A DNA stretch of 64,000 nucleotides from assembly GCA_041915365.1 (NCBI GenBank), contig JAYSBP010000002.1, positions 117,969-181,968 on the forward strand, in the 5' to 3' direction. The DNA comes from UBA6016 sp041915365. GTDB lineage: Bacteria > Campylobacterota > Campylobacteria > Campylobacterales > UBA6016. Positions within the stretch are counted from its first letter, which is position 1. Every line of letters starts with the position of its first letter. The notes below the pieces were generated by a model, which ran no database searches, was not told where the DNA came from, and saw nothing but the letters and a program-made list of their open reading frames with translations. The translations under genes were made by a program, and so were the position numbers. Shown here one piece after another: positions 43,291 to 53,345 of the stretch.

Positions 43291-43971
43291 ATGAGAATTT
43301 TGGTGGTTGAAAACGAAACCGCACTTAACAAAACGGTAACGGAAGGGCTAAGCGAGCTTGGCTATCAAACGGATGATGCGGAGAGCATCAAAGATGCGAT
43401 GTACTTCATCAGTATAAGAAACTATGACCTTATCATCATTAACTGGCTTATGGATGGTGGAGATGTTAGAGAGCTGATAGAGGCTATAAAGAAAAAATCA
43501 AACAGAACGGCTGTAATACTTCTTGCCGGCAATACTGGCAAGGAAGACGAGATAGAGGGCTTAAGAGCTGGGGCCGATGACTACATCAGAAAACCATTTG
43601 ACTTTGACGTGCTTGTGGCCAGAATAGAAGCAAGACTTAGATTTGGTGGCACGAGCATCATAGAGATAGAAGACCTTGTGATAGACCCGGATGAAGAGAA
43701 AATAACATTCAAAGGGGTGGAGATAGAGCTAAAAGGCAAGCCTTTTGAGGTTCTAACGCACCTTGCAAGACATAGAGACCAAATAGTAAGCAAAGAGCAG
43801 CTTCTTGACGCAATCTGGGAAGAGCCTGAGCTTGTTACGCCAAACGTAATAGAAGTGGCAATCAACCAAATCAGACAGAAAATGGACAAACCTCTTGAAA
43901 TATCGACCATAGAGACGGTAAGAAGAAGAGGATATAGATTTTGCTATCCAAAACCGGCGGCTGAACTATAA
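43291..43971 (+). CDS. hsrA: Orphan response regulator HsrA (HP1043-like)
   Basis: A 226-residue OmpR-family regulator. The C-terminal half (KGKPFEVLTHLARHRDQIVS and onward to RRRGYRFCYPKP) is nearly as in Helicobacter pylori HP1043, an essential homeostatic regulator. The receiver domain has N51 (IINWLMDG) where the phosphate-accepting aspartate should be, so it should act without phosphorylation, as known for HP1043. The lysine of IRKPF is kept. No histidine kinase is adjacent. It is a strong marker of the Campylobacterota. Confidence 0.95.
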   Translation: MRILVVENETALNKTVTEGLSELGYQTDDAESIKDAMYFISIRNYDLIIINWLMDGGDVRELIEAIKKKSNRTAVILLAGNTGKEDEIEGLRAGADDYIRKPFDFDVLVARIEARLRFGGTSIIEIEDLVIDPDEEKITFKGVEIELKGKPFEVLTHLARHRDQIVSKEQLLDAIWEEPELVTPNVIEVAINQIRQKMDKPLEISTIETVRRRGYRFCYPKPAAEL

Positions 43972-44036
43972 GACTTAAGTTTTGATTTTGTATAACTTCG
44001 CCCGATTAAAATAATGAACCAAAAAGCGAGTAAAAA

Positions 44037-44288
44037 ATGGCTCTACTTATAACAGAAGAATGTATAGCGTGCGATGCGTGCGTAGACGAATGTCCGAATG
44101 AGGCTATCTCAGAGGGCGATCCGATATATGTTATCGATCCGGATAGATGTACTGAATGTGTAGGTCACTATGACGAGCCCGCCTGTGTGGCCGTATGCCC
44201 CGTTGACGCTATCAAGCTAGACCCTGATACGCAAGAAACAATGGAAGAACTAAAATTCAAATTCAAACAGCTCCAAAACAAACAATAA
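44037..44288 (+). CDS. YfhL-type 2[4Fe-4S] ferredoxin
   Basis: An 83-residue ferredoxin. The first cluster motif is CIACDACVDECP; the second, CTECVGHYDEPACVAVCP, has the longer 8-residue spacing typical of YfhL/Allochromatium-type ferredoxins, and there is a C-terminal helix. It could donate electrons in low-potential reactions such as nitrogen fixation, but its neighbours do not show this. A ppx/gppA gene follows 4 nt later. Confidence 0.93.
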   Translation: MALLITEECIACDACVDECPNEAISEGDPIYVIDPDRCTECVGHYDEPACVAVCPVDAIKLDPDTQETMEELKFKFKQLQNKQ

Positions 44289-44292
44289 CCGT

Positions 44293-45762
44293 ATGGCAAG
44301 GATAACCGCCGTTATCGACATCGGCTCCAACTCTGCAAGAATGGTCGTTTTCGAACGCACTAGCAGATTTGGCTTTCATCTACTAAAAGAGATAAAATCA
44401 AAAGTCAGAATATCAGAAGGTGCCTACGAAAACGGAGGCGCTCTACAACCTGAAGCGATGGAGAGAGCTGTCAACGCAATGGAAGGCTTCCTGTCTATAG
44501 CAAATGGATACAAAGCTAGAAAAATACTCTGCGTCGCCACATCTGCGGTAAGAGATGCTCCAAATAAATCAGAATTCCTAGCCACGGTCAAAAAGCAAAC
44601 GGGCATCAGCATCAAGGTAATAGACGGCCCAAAAGAGGCTCGCTACGGCGCAGTTGCGGCCCTAAATATGCTAAAAATAGATGACGCCATTACGGTTGAT
44701 ATAGGTGGTGGCTCCACGGAGATGGCGCTAATCAAAAACGGCAAAATAGAGGATTTAATATCTCTAAGCCTTGGGACCGTAAGGCTAAAAGAGCTTGTCT
44801 TTGACAAAAATCTACCACTAGATGAAGCTGTAAAGTTCGTGCAAACAGAGCTATCTAGGGTACCGAGTCACTTCAAATCTCAAACAGTCATAGGGATAGG
44901 CGGCACAAATAGAGCCTTGTCAAACGCCATTATGGATATCAGCGATTACCCAGTCGATACGCTTCATGGGTTTGAATTTTCGCTTACCGAATACTCAAGT
45001 TTTATAGACAATCTCATCTCCTCAAAAGTCGGAAAACTAAAAAACTTCGGAATTAAACCTGAAAGATATGACGTAATCAGAGAAGGCGCCCTCATCATAA
45101 AATCCGTCATAGACAAAGTCGGTGCATCAAAGATGATAGCAAGTGGCGTTGGCGTCAGAGAGGGTGTATTTTTATCGGATTTACTAAGAAACCAAAATGA
45201 TAAGTTCCCAAAAAATTTCAGCCCAAGCCTTAGAAGTTTACTGGATAGATTCGGCTCAAACGAATATGCAACAAAACAAATAACAAACGCCGCAAAACTA
45301 ATATTTGCGGCAACAAAAGACATTCACAAGCTAGACGACAGAGAACTAACTCATTTATCGTGTGCCGCTAAACTCCTAAACATAGGGATATACCTAAACT
45401 TTTATAGCCACAGATACCATAGTCATTATCTAGTACTAAACAACCTTGACTACGGCTTTACACATATTGACAAGCTAGTTATCGCCTCAATAGTAAAATA
45501 TCACGGTAAGAAATTCTCGGGACTTGATAATGATAAGTTCTCCGGAATGCTAAAACCGTATGAGAATAAAATAAAATGGCTATCGATAATACTATCCATC
45601 GCAGAAGCTCTAACGGTAGATAAGAGCGGGGCAAGATTGCAGATAAAATATGAAAAAGATTGCCTACACATAACATCCGACAAGAAAATATATCTAGCGG
45701 CAGAAAAACTAAAACTACTACTAAAAGGTAGCGGCCTTAACTTTCATATCGAGACGCTCTAA
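44293..45762 (+). CDS. ppx: Ppx/GppA-family exopolyphosphatase
   Basis: A 489-residue enzyme that removes phosphate from polyphosphate or pppGpp. VIDIGSNSARMVVFE, VATSAVRDAPN, IDGPKEARYGAVA and VDIGGGSTEMALI are the actin-fold phosphate-binding motifs; the C-terminal third is an HD-like helical domain. It is cotranscribed with the ferredoxin. Its stop codon is in a palindrome shared with bamA. Confidence 0.93.
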   Translation: MARITAVIDIGSNSARMVVFERTSRFGFHLLKEIKSKVRISEGAYENGGALQPEAMERAVNAMEGFLSIANGYKARKILCVATSAVRDAPNKSEFLATVKKQTGISIKVIDGPKEARYGAVAALNMLKIDDAITVDIGGGSTEMALIKNGKIEDLISLSLGTVRLKELVFDKNLPLDEAVKFVQTELSRVPSHFKSQTVIGIGGTNRALSNAIMDISDYPVDTLHGFEFSLTEYSSFIDNLISSKVGKLKNFGIKPERYDVIREGALIIKSVIDKVGASKMIASGVGVREGVFLSDLLRNQNDKFPKNFSPSLRSLLDRFGSNEYATKQITNAAKLIFAATKDIHKLDDRELTHLSCAAKLLNIGIYLNFYSHRYHSHYLVLNNLDYGFTHIDKLVIASIVKYHGKKFSGLDNDKFSGMLKPYENKIKWLSIILSIAEALTVDKSGARLQIKYEKDCLHITSDKKIYLAAEKLKLLLKGSGLNFHIETL

Positions 45763-45777
45763 GGGAAGCCCCTTAGA
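45758..45777. terminator. Symmetrical hairpin holding both convergent stop codons
   Basis: TCTAAGGG-AAGC-CCCTTAGA, a perfect 8-bp stem with a 4-nt loop. The TAA of ppx and the TAA of bamA are both inside the stem arms. No U-tract follows on either strand, so it may act as a weak bidirectional terminator or as a 3'-end stabiliser. Confidence 0.55.
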
Positions 45778-47986
45778 ACCTCGTACCTATCGTAAATTCT
45801 ATATTTGACGTTTTGTCGCCTGTTTTTTCATTAAGTGGTTTTGCGTATATGATTTGTATCGGGCCAAGCGGAGATATCCACTCAAGTGCCACGCCATATC
45901 CAGCTCTCGTATTTTCGCTAAGGCTAGATGTTCCTATCATACCATAGTCATAAAATAGAGAATATCTCATTTTTGCGGCTTCTATGAGCGGCATACTTAA
46001 CTCAATGCTGTTTGAGAATGTTTTTGTGTCACCAAGTAGATAGTTGTTGGCGTCTTTTGTTCCGATTGAGCTTGACTGATAACCTCTAACAGTAGAGAGG
46101 CCGCCCATATAAAACTTGCTTCCTCTTGATATTTTCTGATCGTTCATTATCCAGCCGAGTCTCGCTTTGTATCTGAAAATGGCGTCATAATTAATCAAAT
46201 CTTCAAAACCGTAAAAATAACTAAATCTTGAGAAGCTTTTTGTGTATTTTTCCTTGCCGCCGACTCCTGCATACTCAAGGCTTGTTCCGGCAGAGATACC
46301 GCTTCTTGGCGTATAATAATCATCCGTATTATCAAAACCTATGAAAGGGGTTACGGACGAGCGTGTAGTGCTCTCAAGGTCTTCAGGTCTCGTTATATTC
46401 TCAGACAATTCTGAATAATTGATAGTCGCATATTGATAAGTACTTCCGACCGATACGTGTCTGCCGATTTGCCTTCCAAGAGTTATGCTTGATCCGGTAC
46501 TCTTTTCCGTGTAGTCGTACGCTATGTATTTTCTTGAAAATATATTACCGCTAAGGGAGTATTTGCCGTCTCTTAGTCTTGGATTTGTCAGAGTAACATC
46601 ATAGTTTGACTGCTTGCCGGAAAGTTCCATATTAAAGCCTAGATTAAGACCGCTACCGAATACGTTTTTATCATTGATTCCAGCGTTAAAAATAAGACCG
46701 TCGTAAGTACCGTAGCCGCCGCCGACCATTATATTTCCAGTAGGCGCTTCTTTTACTTTTACGAGAAGATCCATTTTGTCGGCAGTAATTCTCTTCTCTT
46801 CTATCGTTACGTCTTCAAAGTAGCCAGTTCTTTTGAGGGCATTTTTGGAATCGGTCATGTCGGTAAGGCTGTACAAATCGCCAGGCGCTAAGAAAACTTC
46901 ACGCCTAACGACATTGTCAAGCGTTCTGCTGTTGCCTGAGATGTATACGTTGTTGATGTATACCTTCTGCCCTGGGTCAACCATAAAAGTAACTGTAGTA
47001 GTGTGCGTTTTTTCATCTTTTGAAAAGTCAGGAGTAACTCTCGTAAACGCATAACCCTTGTCGGCTATTTTGTTTTTTATGGCGTCCATATCTTTTCTGA
47101 GTTTTTCTATATTAAAGACTTCGCCTTTTTTTAGCTTTAGCCCATCCATCAAGACGCTATCATCTAGTATCTTTTCTTTTTGTTCTATTTTTATATCGAT
47201 TACTTTGTACGGGTCGCCCTCTGTAATCTTATAATCAAGGGTCGCCGTATATGTATTAAAGTCGGCCGTCAAGAACGCATCGCTAACGGTTGCGTCAAGA
47301 TAACCATTTTGCATATAAACGTCTCTAATTCTGGCCGAATCATAAGAGAGCTCGTCTAGCTTTAGCTTGCCGTCATGCCTACCCCACAGCCATCCGGCCC
47401 ACTCTCTCTCTTGGTTTGCGGCTTGAGATAGTATCTTTGCTTTTTTTAGTTTTTTGTTGCCTACGGTGGAAAGCTTGTCGATATATATCTTCTCGCCTTT
47501 ATTGATTACGTATGTCACCTCTACGGCGCTTGCATCGTTAATCTCTTTTTTGTCGACCTCTACGACCGTATTGTAGTATCCATCGCCCTCAACGTGCTTG
47601 ATAACGGATTTTTTGCTTTTTTCTATTCTGTCTTCATCATAGCTATCGCCTTTTTTGATGCCTAGATCGCTCATATATTTTTCTATATCGCTATCTGACT
47701 CTCCGGCAAACTCTATCTTTGCTATAACAGGCTTTTCTTTGAAGTGATAGATGATGACGCCGTCTTTTTCTTCGACCCAAATATCGTCAAAGTATCCTTG
47801 CGAGTAGAAATTTAATATCGATTTGCCGACTTTGTCATAGACAAACTGGTCGCCTTTGTGCACGCCGCTCATTTCCTCGGCCATCATAGGCGATATTCTC
47901 GATAACCCTTCGTATTTAACGTCTTGAATAACGATAGCATAGCTTGATATGGAAGCTAGCAGCATTGCGGCGGAAAATTTCTTCAC
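45773..47986 (-). CDS. bamA: Outer-membrane protein assembly factor BamA
   Basis: A 737-residue outer-membrane insertase. A Sec signal peptide (MKKFSAAMLLASISSYA) is followed by five POTRA repeats and a C-terminal 16-strand barrel. The barrel has the VRGYQ motif (VRGYQSSSIG), conserved in Omp85 proteins. The protein ends in F (IGTRF), the typical beta-signal. Confidence 0.95.
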   Translation of the reverse strand: MKKFSAAMLLASISSYAIVIQDVKYEGLSRISPMMAEEMSGVHKGDQFVYDKVGKSILNFYSQGYFDDIWVEEKDGVIIYHFKEKPVIAKIEFAGESDSDIEKYMSDLGIKKGDSYDEDRIEKSKKSVIKHVEGDGYYNTVVEVDKKEINDASAVEVTYVINKGEKIYIDKLSTVGNKKLKKAKILSQAANQEREWAGWLWGRHDGKLKLDELSYDSARIRDVYMQNGYLDATVSDAFLTADFNTYTATLDYKITEGDPYKVIDIKIEQKEKILDDSVLMDGLKLKKGEVFNIEKLRKDMDAIKNKIADKGYAFTRVTPDFSKDEKTHTTTVTFMVDPGQKVYINNVYISGNSRTLDNVVRREVFLAPGDLYSLTDMTDSKNALKRTGYFEDVTIEEKRITADKMDLLVKVKEAPTGNIMVGGGYGTYDGLIFNAGINDKNVFGSGLNLGFNMELSGKQSNYDVTLTNPRLRDGKYSLSGNIFSRKYIAYDYTEKSTGSSITLGRQIGRHVSVGSTYQYATINYSELSENITRPEDLESTTRSSVTPFIGFDNTDDYYTPRSGISAGTSLEYAGVGGKEKYTKSFSRFSYFYGFEDLINYDAIFRYKARLGWIMNDQKISRGSKFYMGGLSTVRGYQSSSIGTKDANNYLLGDTKTFSNSIELSMPLIEAAKMRYSLFYDYGMIGTSSLSENTRAGYGVALEWISPLGPIQIIYAKPLNEKTGDKTSNIEFTIGTRF

Positions 47987-48079
47987 TTGTTACCTTCTAA
48001 ATGGGCGCTGTATTTTGGTAGATTTTAACTTTTTTTGTTTTAAAGCAGACCGCCCGAAGCCCACAAAGTTTCGGCTTGA

Positions 48080-48085
48080 TATAAT
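48080..48085 (+). promoter_or_regulatory. -10 box for the tyrA-pyrB-pabB-pabC operon
   Basis: TATAAT, preceded by GGCTTGA, about 39 nt before the tyrA ATG. It probably drives the four overlapping or near-adjacent genes at 48124-51329. The rest of the gap shows no gene. Confidence 0.45.
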
Positions 48086-48123
48086 TTTGACAAAACACAA
48101 CCTCTAAAAAGCGTAAGAAAGTT

Positions 48124-48954
48124 ATGGAAATTTCTATCATAGGTCTCGGTCTTATGGGCGGCTCAATGGGGCTTGCGCTAAAGCAAGCTCTTCCGGAGTG
48201 CAGGATATACGGCTACGATGCCGACCAAACGCACCTCGCAAAGGCTATTGAGCTAGGCCTCGTACACGAGGCTGCGCAACTAAAAGATGTTTTACAAAAA
48301 GATGTTGTCATATTAGCGACACCCGTTGACGTCTGCATACAAATTCTAAGCGATTTTAATGCAAAAGACGATTTGCAAACCATCATAGACATGGGAAGTA
48401 CAAAAGAAAAAATATCATCTTCCGTAAAAGCAAATATAAGAGCCAACTTCGTAGCCGCCCACCCAATGACTGGAACGGAATACAGCGGTCCTGCCGCCGC
48501 AAAAGATGGATTGTATATTGACTGCACGGTTGTGCTCTGCGATTTGCAAAAAAGCGGCAAACACCAAGCAGAGGTAGCAAAGCATATTTTTGGCTCTATC
48601 GGCTCAAAAATAATAGAGATGGACTCCAAAAAACACGATATGCACGCCGCATACATCAGCCACCTTCCGCACATTATCAGCTTTTCGCTCGCAAATGCGG
48701 TGCTTAGCAAAGAAAATCCAAAAGATATTTTGTCGATGGCGGCCGGCGGTTTTCGTGATATGAGCAGACTCGCAAAAAGCAGACCCGACCTTTGGACTCA
48801 GATTTTTAGGCAAAATAAAACAAACCTACTAGAATCGATAGAGGTTTTTGAAAAAAATCTACAAGAGTTAAGAAACGCTATCGCACATGAAAACTGGGAC
48901 GAACTTAGAGAGAAGCTAGAAAAAGCCAACCAACTACATCTGATATTTAGGTAA
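48124..48954 (+). CDS. tyrA: Prephenate dehydrogenase
   Basis: A 276-residue NAD(P)-dependent enzyme of tyrosine synthesis. The Rossmann start IIGLGLMGGSMGLAL, AAHPMTGTEYSGP with the catalytic histidine, and HDMHAAYISHLPHIISF are diagnostic. No chorismate mutase or ACT domain is fused. pyrB follows 6 nt later. Confidence 0.95.
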   Translation: MEISIIGLGLMGGSMGLALKQALPECRIYGYDADQTHLAKAIELGLVHEAAQLKDVLQKDVVILATPVDVCIQILSDFNAKDDLQTIIDMGSTKEKISSSVKANIRANFVAAHPMTGTEYSGPAAAKDGLYIDCTVVLCDLQKSGKHQAEVAKHIFGSIGSKIIEMDSKKHDMHAAYISHLPHIISFSLANAVLSKENPKDILSMAAGGFRDMSRLAKSRPDLWTQIFRQNKTNLLESIEVFEKNLQELRNAIAHENWDELREKLEKANQLHLIFR

Positions 48955-48960
48955 AAGAGC

Positions 48961-49860
48961 ATGACAAAAAGACACCTTTTGACCACAAAAGACTTCAATA
49001 ATAGCGAGATAGAGACACTACTAAAGCGTGCCGAACAGTTTTTGACAAAGAGTGAAGATGAAAAAAAGCATACAAATAAACTGCTCATTAACATCTTTTT
49101 TGAGAACTCTACAAGAACGAGAAGCTCCTTTGAAGTGGCAGCAAAGAGACTAGGACTTGACGTCGTAAACCTAGACGTAGGAACAAGCTCAACAAGCAAA
49201 GGCGAAACGCTATATGACACAGCTGCAAACCTCGATGTAATGGGGCCTAGCGTCATAGTCGTGAGACACAAAAGCTCAGGCGTACCTCAAATACTTTCAG
49301 AATATGTCTCTTGCTCAATAGTAAACGGCGGTGACGGCGCACACGCACACCCAACACAAGCTCTTCTTGATTTATTCACCCTCAAGTCAAATCTAGGCGA
49401 TTTGAAAGGTAAAAAAATAGCGATAGTGGGCGACATCAAAAACTCAAGGGTCGCAAACTCAAATATAGGGCTTTTAAGGCGCTTTGGAATGGAGGTCATA
49501 CTCGTGGCCCCACCGCATTTTATGCCAAAAACAGAGCTTGCAAAAACGCACAATATTAGAGACATAATAGATGAAGTGGATGCGATAATGAGCCTTAGGA
49601 CACAAACGGAGAGGCACGAAACCGTAAGCTACGCAAGTCTAAAGGACTATGCTCTTGATTTTTGCATCACGGAGGAGCTTATCGGCGATAAAGACGTGAT
49701 AGTCTTGCACCCTGGGCCAATTCACAGAAATATCGACATAACGGACGCCGTTCTGGCAGACCCTAGATGTAAAGTCTTAGAGCAAGTTCGAAACGGCGTC
49801 GCCATAAGAATGGCCGTAATAGAAAAACTGATAACAGATGAGCCTAAGAGAAAAAATTAA
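48961..49860 (+). CDS. pyrB: Aspartate carbamoyltransferase catalytic subunit
   Basis: A 299-residue enzyme of pyrimidine synthesis. FFENSTRTRSSFEVAAKRLG (carbamoyl-phosphate site), HAHPTQALLDLFT and VLHPGPIHRN are all present. pyrI is not seen here. Its end overlaps pabB by 23 nt. Confidence 0.96.
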   Translation: MTKRHLLTTKDFNNSEIETLLKRAEQFLTKSEDEKKHTNKLLINIFFENSTRTRSSFEVAAKRLGLDVVNLDVGTSSTSKGETLYDTAANLDVMGPSVIVVRHKSSGVPQILSEYVSCSIVNGGDGAHAHPTQALLDLFTLKSNLGDLKGKKIAIVGDIKNSRVANSNIGLLRRFGMEVILVAPPHFMPKTELAKTHNIRDIIDEVDAIMSLRTQTERHETVSYASLKDYALDFCITEELIGDKDVIVLHPGPIHRNIDITDAVLADPRCKVLEQVRNGVAIRMAVIEKLITDEPKRKN

Positions 49861-50782
49861 CGCTCTTGGCGAGACTAGAACACCGTTTGTTTTTTGTATA
49901 AGCTACGACAAGAAGGATGGCTTCGCATATGCAAAAGACGAACTCCCAAGGCATATAAAAATTGATATGAGCGGCCCAAAAGCCGCAAACGGACCGACAC
50001 CTTCAATAATCAAATGTACTCCGATAGATTTTGACTCCTACAAAAATAAGATAGAAACAATCAAAGAACACGTAAAAAATGGTGACATATACCTAGCAAA
50101 TCTCACATGCGCAAGCGATATTAAGTTATCAGGCACTCTTTTGAATATTTTTGAAAGTTCTGCGGCTAGCTTCAAGCTATTGGTTGACGATTATTTTGCG
50201 ATTAACTCCCCAGAGGAGTTTGTAACCATAAAAGACGGTATCATCAGCACTTACCCAATGAAAGGAACTGCCGAGTTTGAAGGTGAGGCAAGCATAGAAG
50301 CCTTGCTCGCTAGCGACAAAGAACTAGCGGAGCACACTATGGTTGTGGATTTGCTGAGGAATGACTTGTCAATGGTCGCAAACGAGGTGCGTGTGCCCGA
50401 TTTTAGGTATCCGATAATCATAAACGCAAACGGCAAAAAACTAATTCAGAGCGTTTCGAAAATAACCGGCAAACTTGAAGAGGGCTACGAAAAAAACTTT
50501 GGAGATATATTGTTTACCATGCTTCCAGCGGGCTCCATCACAGGGACGCCGAAAAAAAAATGCGTTGAAATACTGCAAAAAACGGAGATGTACGAACGTG
50601 GTTTTTATTGCGGAATATTTGGCGAATATGATGGATGCACCCTAAAAAGCGCCGTATCCATAAGGTATATAGAAAAAACAAAAAGTGGATACGTATACAA
50701 AAGCGGCGGCGGCATAACCATCGATAGCGACCCGATGTCCGAATACGAAGAGATGATAAAAAAGGTTTACCTTGCTTTTTGA
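49838..50782 (+). CDS. pabB: Aminodeoxychorismate synthase component I
   Basis: A 314-residue chorismate-binding enzyme that aminates chorismate for folate. VKNGDIYLANLT, the STYPMKGTAEFEG segment, HTMVVDLLRNDLS, MLPAGSITGTPKKKCVEI and FYCGIFG are the family motifs. It is short, lacking much of the N-terminal region of longer PabB/TrpE. It overlaps pyrB by 23 nt and pabC by 11 nt. Confidence 0.93.
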   Translation: MSLREKINALGETRTPFVFCISYDKKDGFAYAKDELPRHIKIDMSGPKAANGPTPSIIKCTPIDFDSYKNKIETIKEHVKNGDIYLANLTCASDIKLSGTLLNIFESSAASFKLLVDDYFAINSPEEFVTIKDGIISTYPMKGTAEFEGEASIEALLASDKELAEHTMVVDLLRNDLSMVANEVRVPDFRYPIIINANGKKLIQSVSKITGKLEEGYEKNFGDILFTMLPAGSITGTPKKKCVEILQKTEMYERGFYCGIFGEYDGCTLKSAVSIRYIEKTKSGYVYKSGGGITIDSDPMSEYEEMIKKVYLAF

Positions 50783-51329
50783 GACGATACTTTGCGAGAA
50801 CGGGGCTGCGCAAAATATAAAACTGCATGAGCAGAGAATATATGAGAGCATCGGCAAAAAAATGGATTTGTCTTTTCTTTCGCCGCCGGATAACGGCAAA
50901 TATAGATGCAAAGTAATATATGGCGACACCGTCGTAAGCGTAGAGTATGCTGAATATATAAAAAAACAAGTAAAGAGTCTAAAAGTGCTCCACTCCGACA
51001 TATCCTATAAGATAAAATCAACGGATAGAACAGAGCTAGACTCTCTATTTTCGAATAGGGGTGAGGCTGATGACGTACTGATAATAAAAAATGGGCTTGT
51101 GACGGATACTAGCATAGCAAATACCGCTTTTTTAAAAAACAATAGATGGATAACGCCAAAAACCCCGCTATTAAAAGGGACAATGAGACAAAAATTAATT
51201 AATGACGGCTTTTTGTTTGAAGAAGATATTGAGGTGGCTGCTATTTTTGAGTTTGATGAGATTGCGATAATGAATGCCCTGAGGGGCTTTGAGCCCCTAG
51301 GCCTTATATCAGATGTTATTAAGTTCTGA
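50772..51329 (+). CDS. pabC: Aminodeoxychorismate lyase-like class IV aminotransferase fold protein
   Basis: A 185-residue protein. LFETI at the start, the DTSIANTAFLKNNRWITPKTPLLKGTMR block and a late ALRGFEPL match PabC/class IV PLP enzymes. It is shorter than Escherichia coli PabC (269 residues); the catalytic lysine is probably the one in the DVLIIKN or SYKIKS segment, not certain. The start is a TTG inside pabB, with AAAGG upstream. It pairs with PabB to make 4-aminobenzoate. Confidence 0.8.
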   Translation: MLFETILCENGAAQNIKLHEQRIYESIGKKMDLSFLSPPDNGKYRCKVIYGDTVVSVEYAEYIKKQVKSLKVLHSDISYKIKSTDRTELDSLFSNRGEADDVLIIKNGLVTDTSIANTAFLKNNRWITPKTPLLKGTMRQKLINDGFLFEEDIEVAAIFEFDEIAIMNALRGFEPLGLISDVIKF

Positions 51330-53215
51330 ACTCTCCGAGCTTGGAGTTTAGCTCCTCCGTTAGCTTGTATAGATGTTCTGCGGCAGAGGCTATCTCCTCA
51401 ACACTTCTGGTATTTGATGGTATCTTCGGCCATTTTTTCAACACATCCAGTCGCCGTCGACATAATGTTTACCGTCACATTAATATTTTCGCCGACCTCT
51501 GAGGATACACGAGTTAGCTCGCTTATCTCATCTGAATTCTTATTCATTTGATCGGTTGCGTCAACTATTGACTGAACTATCGTGTTTATCGTAGCGTTAA
51601 TCTCGGTTAGGCTCTTTTGAGTTCTCTCCGCTAGTTTTCTAACCTCATCGGCAACAACCGCAAATCCTCTACCGTGCTCTCCCGCTCTTGCCGCCTCTAT
51701 CGCCGCATTTAGAGCTAGAAGGTTTGTTTGGTCGGCTATATCTGCAATTACCGTTAATATATTTTTGACCTGCTCAGCCTCATGGCTCAGGTGATTTAGC
51801 CTCTCTGCCAGCTCAGACTCGGCTTGCGCGCTATTTGAGACCCTTGCAACAAGAGAAACTATCGAGCCCCTTGCGGTCTCAAGGTTTTTCATCGCTTTTG
51901 CTATCTCATCTTTTGTATCAGTGGCCTCATTTATAGACATAGAGAGCATCGCCTTCATCTCTTCGCCTTTTTGACTTGCGGCGCTGACTATTCTCATCTC
52001 ATCTTCAGCCCTTTTGCCTATATTGATAGCCGTAGATGAAAGCTCGCTTGACACGGCGGCATTTTCACTTGCCGATTTTTTTGCATCAGCCACTATAAAG
52101 CGGACTTTTTCTATAAATTTATTAATTGCATTTGCGGTTAGTCCAAGCTCATCATTGCTTTTTAGTTTTAGATTTTTTGTCAGGTCACCGTCCCCGCTCG
52201 CAAGGTCCTCGGCAAGTGATTCGAACTCTATAACTGGTTTTTTGACGACGTTATTGATAATAACCGCTATGGCCCCAACCATCAGCGAGCCCACTATCGC
52301 CATAAGAGCCACTTGCATATATGCGGTTTGTTTTGCCGCTTTTATTGCGGAGTTGATGAGGCTTAGCTCCTTTGCACACACCAAATAGCCTATGGTCTCA
52401 CCCTTGAAATCTTTTAGAGCTCTTGCACTGATGAAATAATTATCGCCGACATAGTATTTATCAATCTTTTCAACATCGATTCCAGATATCTCGCCCAGCA
52501 CCCCTTTGTCTATCGTATCGACGTCTTGCGCTATCAAAAAGTTTTTGTACTTTGGATTGTCTTTGTATGATTTTGCGACGCTCGCATATTTATCTTTTAG
52601 CAAAAATAGCGTTGATGCATTGATGTCTTGTTTTGCGTCTTTAATGACACTCATAAACCCTTGTATAAACTCCACGCTACCGACAAATTCACCTGTTTTT
52701 GAGAGCACGGGAGCGAGTCCCCTCATTGACAGTCCTTTATCGCCGACCTCTATCGCCGCAAAAGCTTTTTTGGTTGAGTGCACCTCTTTTATCGTATGCC
52801 TAAAAGAGCTAAGATCCTGCCCAAACTCTTCTGGTTTCCAAGAGCGAACGAAAGATTTTATATCTTTGTCGTGAATGTGTATTTGAACATTTTTGAATTT
52901 TGTATCGTCTTTAAATTTTTTACCCATATCTTTGACTGCATTAATGGCTATTTCTCTTTTGCCGCTAGCCAAAGAATCTTTAATGGCATCGTTAAATGAT
53001 AGTGTAATCGCATTTGATACGCCGACAGAGGCCTTCTCCGCTATCGCTTGAGTGTAAAACAGCTCCGCCCTTTTACCTGTCTCGGCATATACGTCATCTT
53101 CTATCTCCCCTACGCTTTTAAAACCAAGCATAATCGTAAGGACAATCACAACACCTAGAAGGCCAACGAGCGGTATATAAACCTTTGTCGATATAGACCT
53201 AAAATTTTTTTGCAT
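51319..53215 (-). pseudogene. Methyl-accepting chemotaxis protein, frameshifted at the C-terminus
   Basis: A chemoreceptor with an N-terminal transmembrane helix (about residues 12-30), a Cache-like periplasmic sensor (about residues 35-285), a second helix (about 295-320), a HAMP region and the signalling tip NLLALNAAIEAARAGEHGRG. The frame ends early after AEDTIKYQKC. The +1 frame continues with TRSVEEIASAAEHLYKLTEE and ends in SKLGEFRT at 51319, the usual MCP tail, so about 30 residues are lost by a frameshift near 51411-51416. The sensor and signalling tip are intact, so the product may still work in part. Confidence 0.88.
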
Positions 53216-53262
53216 TTTTTTCCTTTTTCGGGCTTTTGGTATTGTTAGTCTTTATGAGAAGT

Positions 53263-53268
53263 ATTATA
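53263..53268 (-). promoter_or_regulatory. -10 box for the chemoreceptor gene
   Basis: TATAAT on the minus strand (context TTGATATAATAC), about 50 nt before the MCP start. The context partly resembles a sigma-28 CGATAT box but the match is not exact. Confidence 0.4.
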
Positions 53269-53345
53269 TCAAAAAGGGGTTATTGCGTATAAATATTTTT
53301 GTTTTTTCGGGTGACTTATTTGTGATTATTGAGCGTGTTATATTT

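Noticed and set aside
45758..45777. Standard rho-independent terminator
   Set aside because: The stem is perfect but no U-tract follows on either strand, so it is listed with reduced confidence as a convergent end element.
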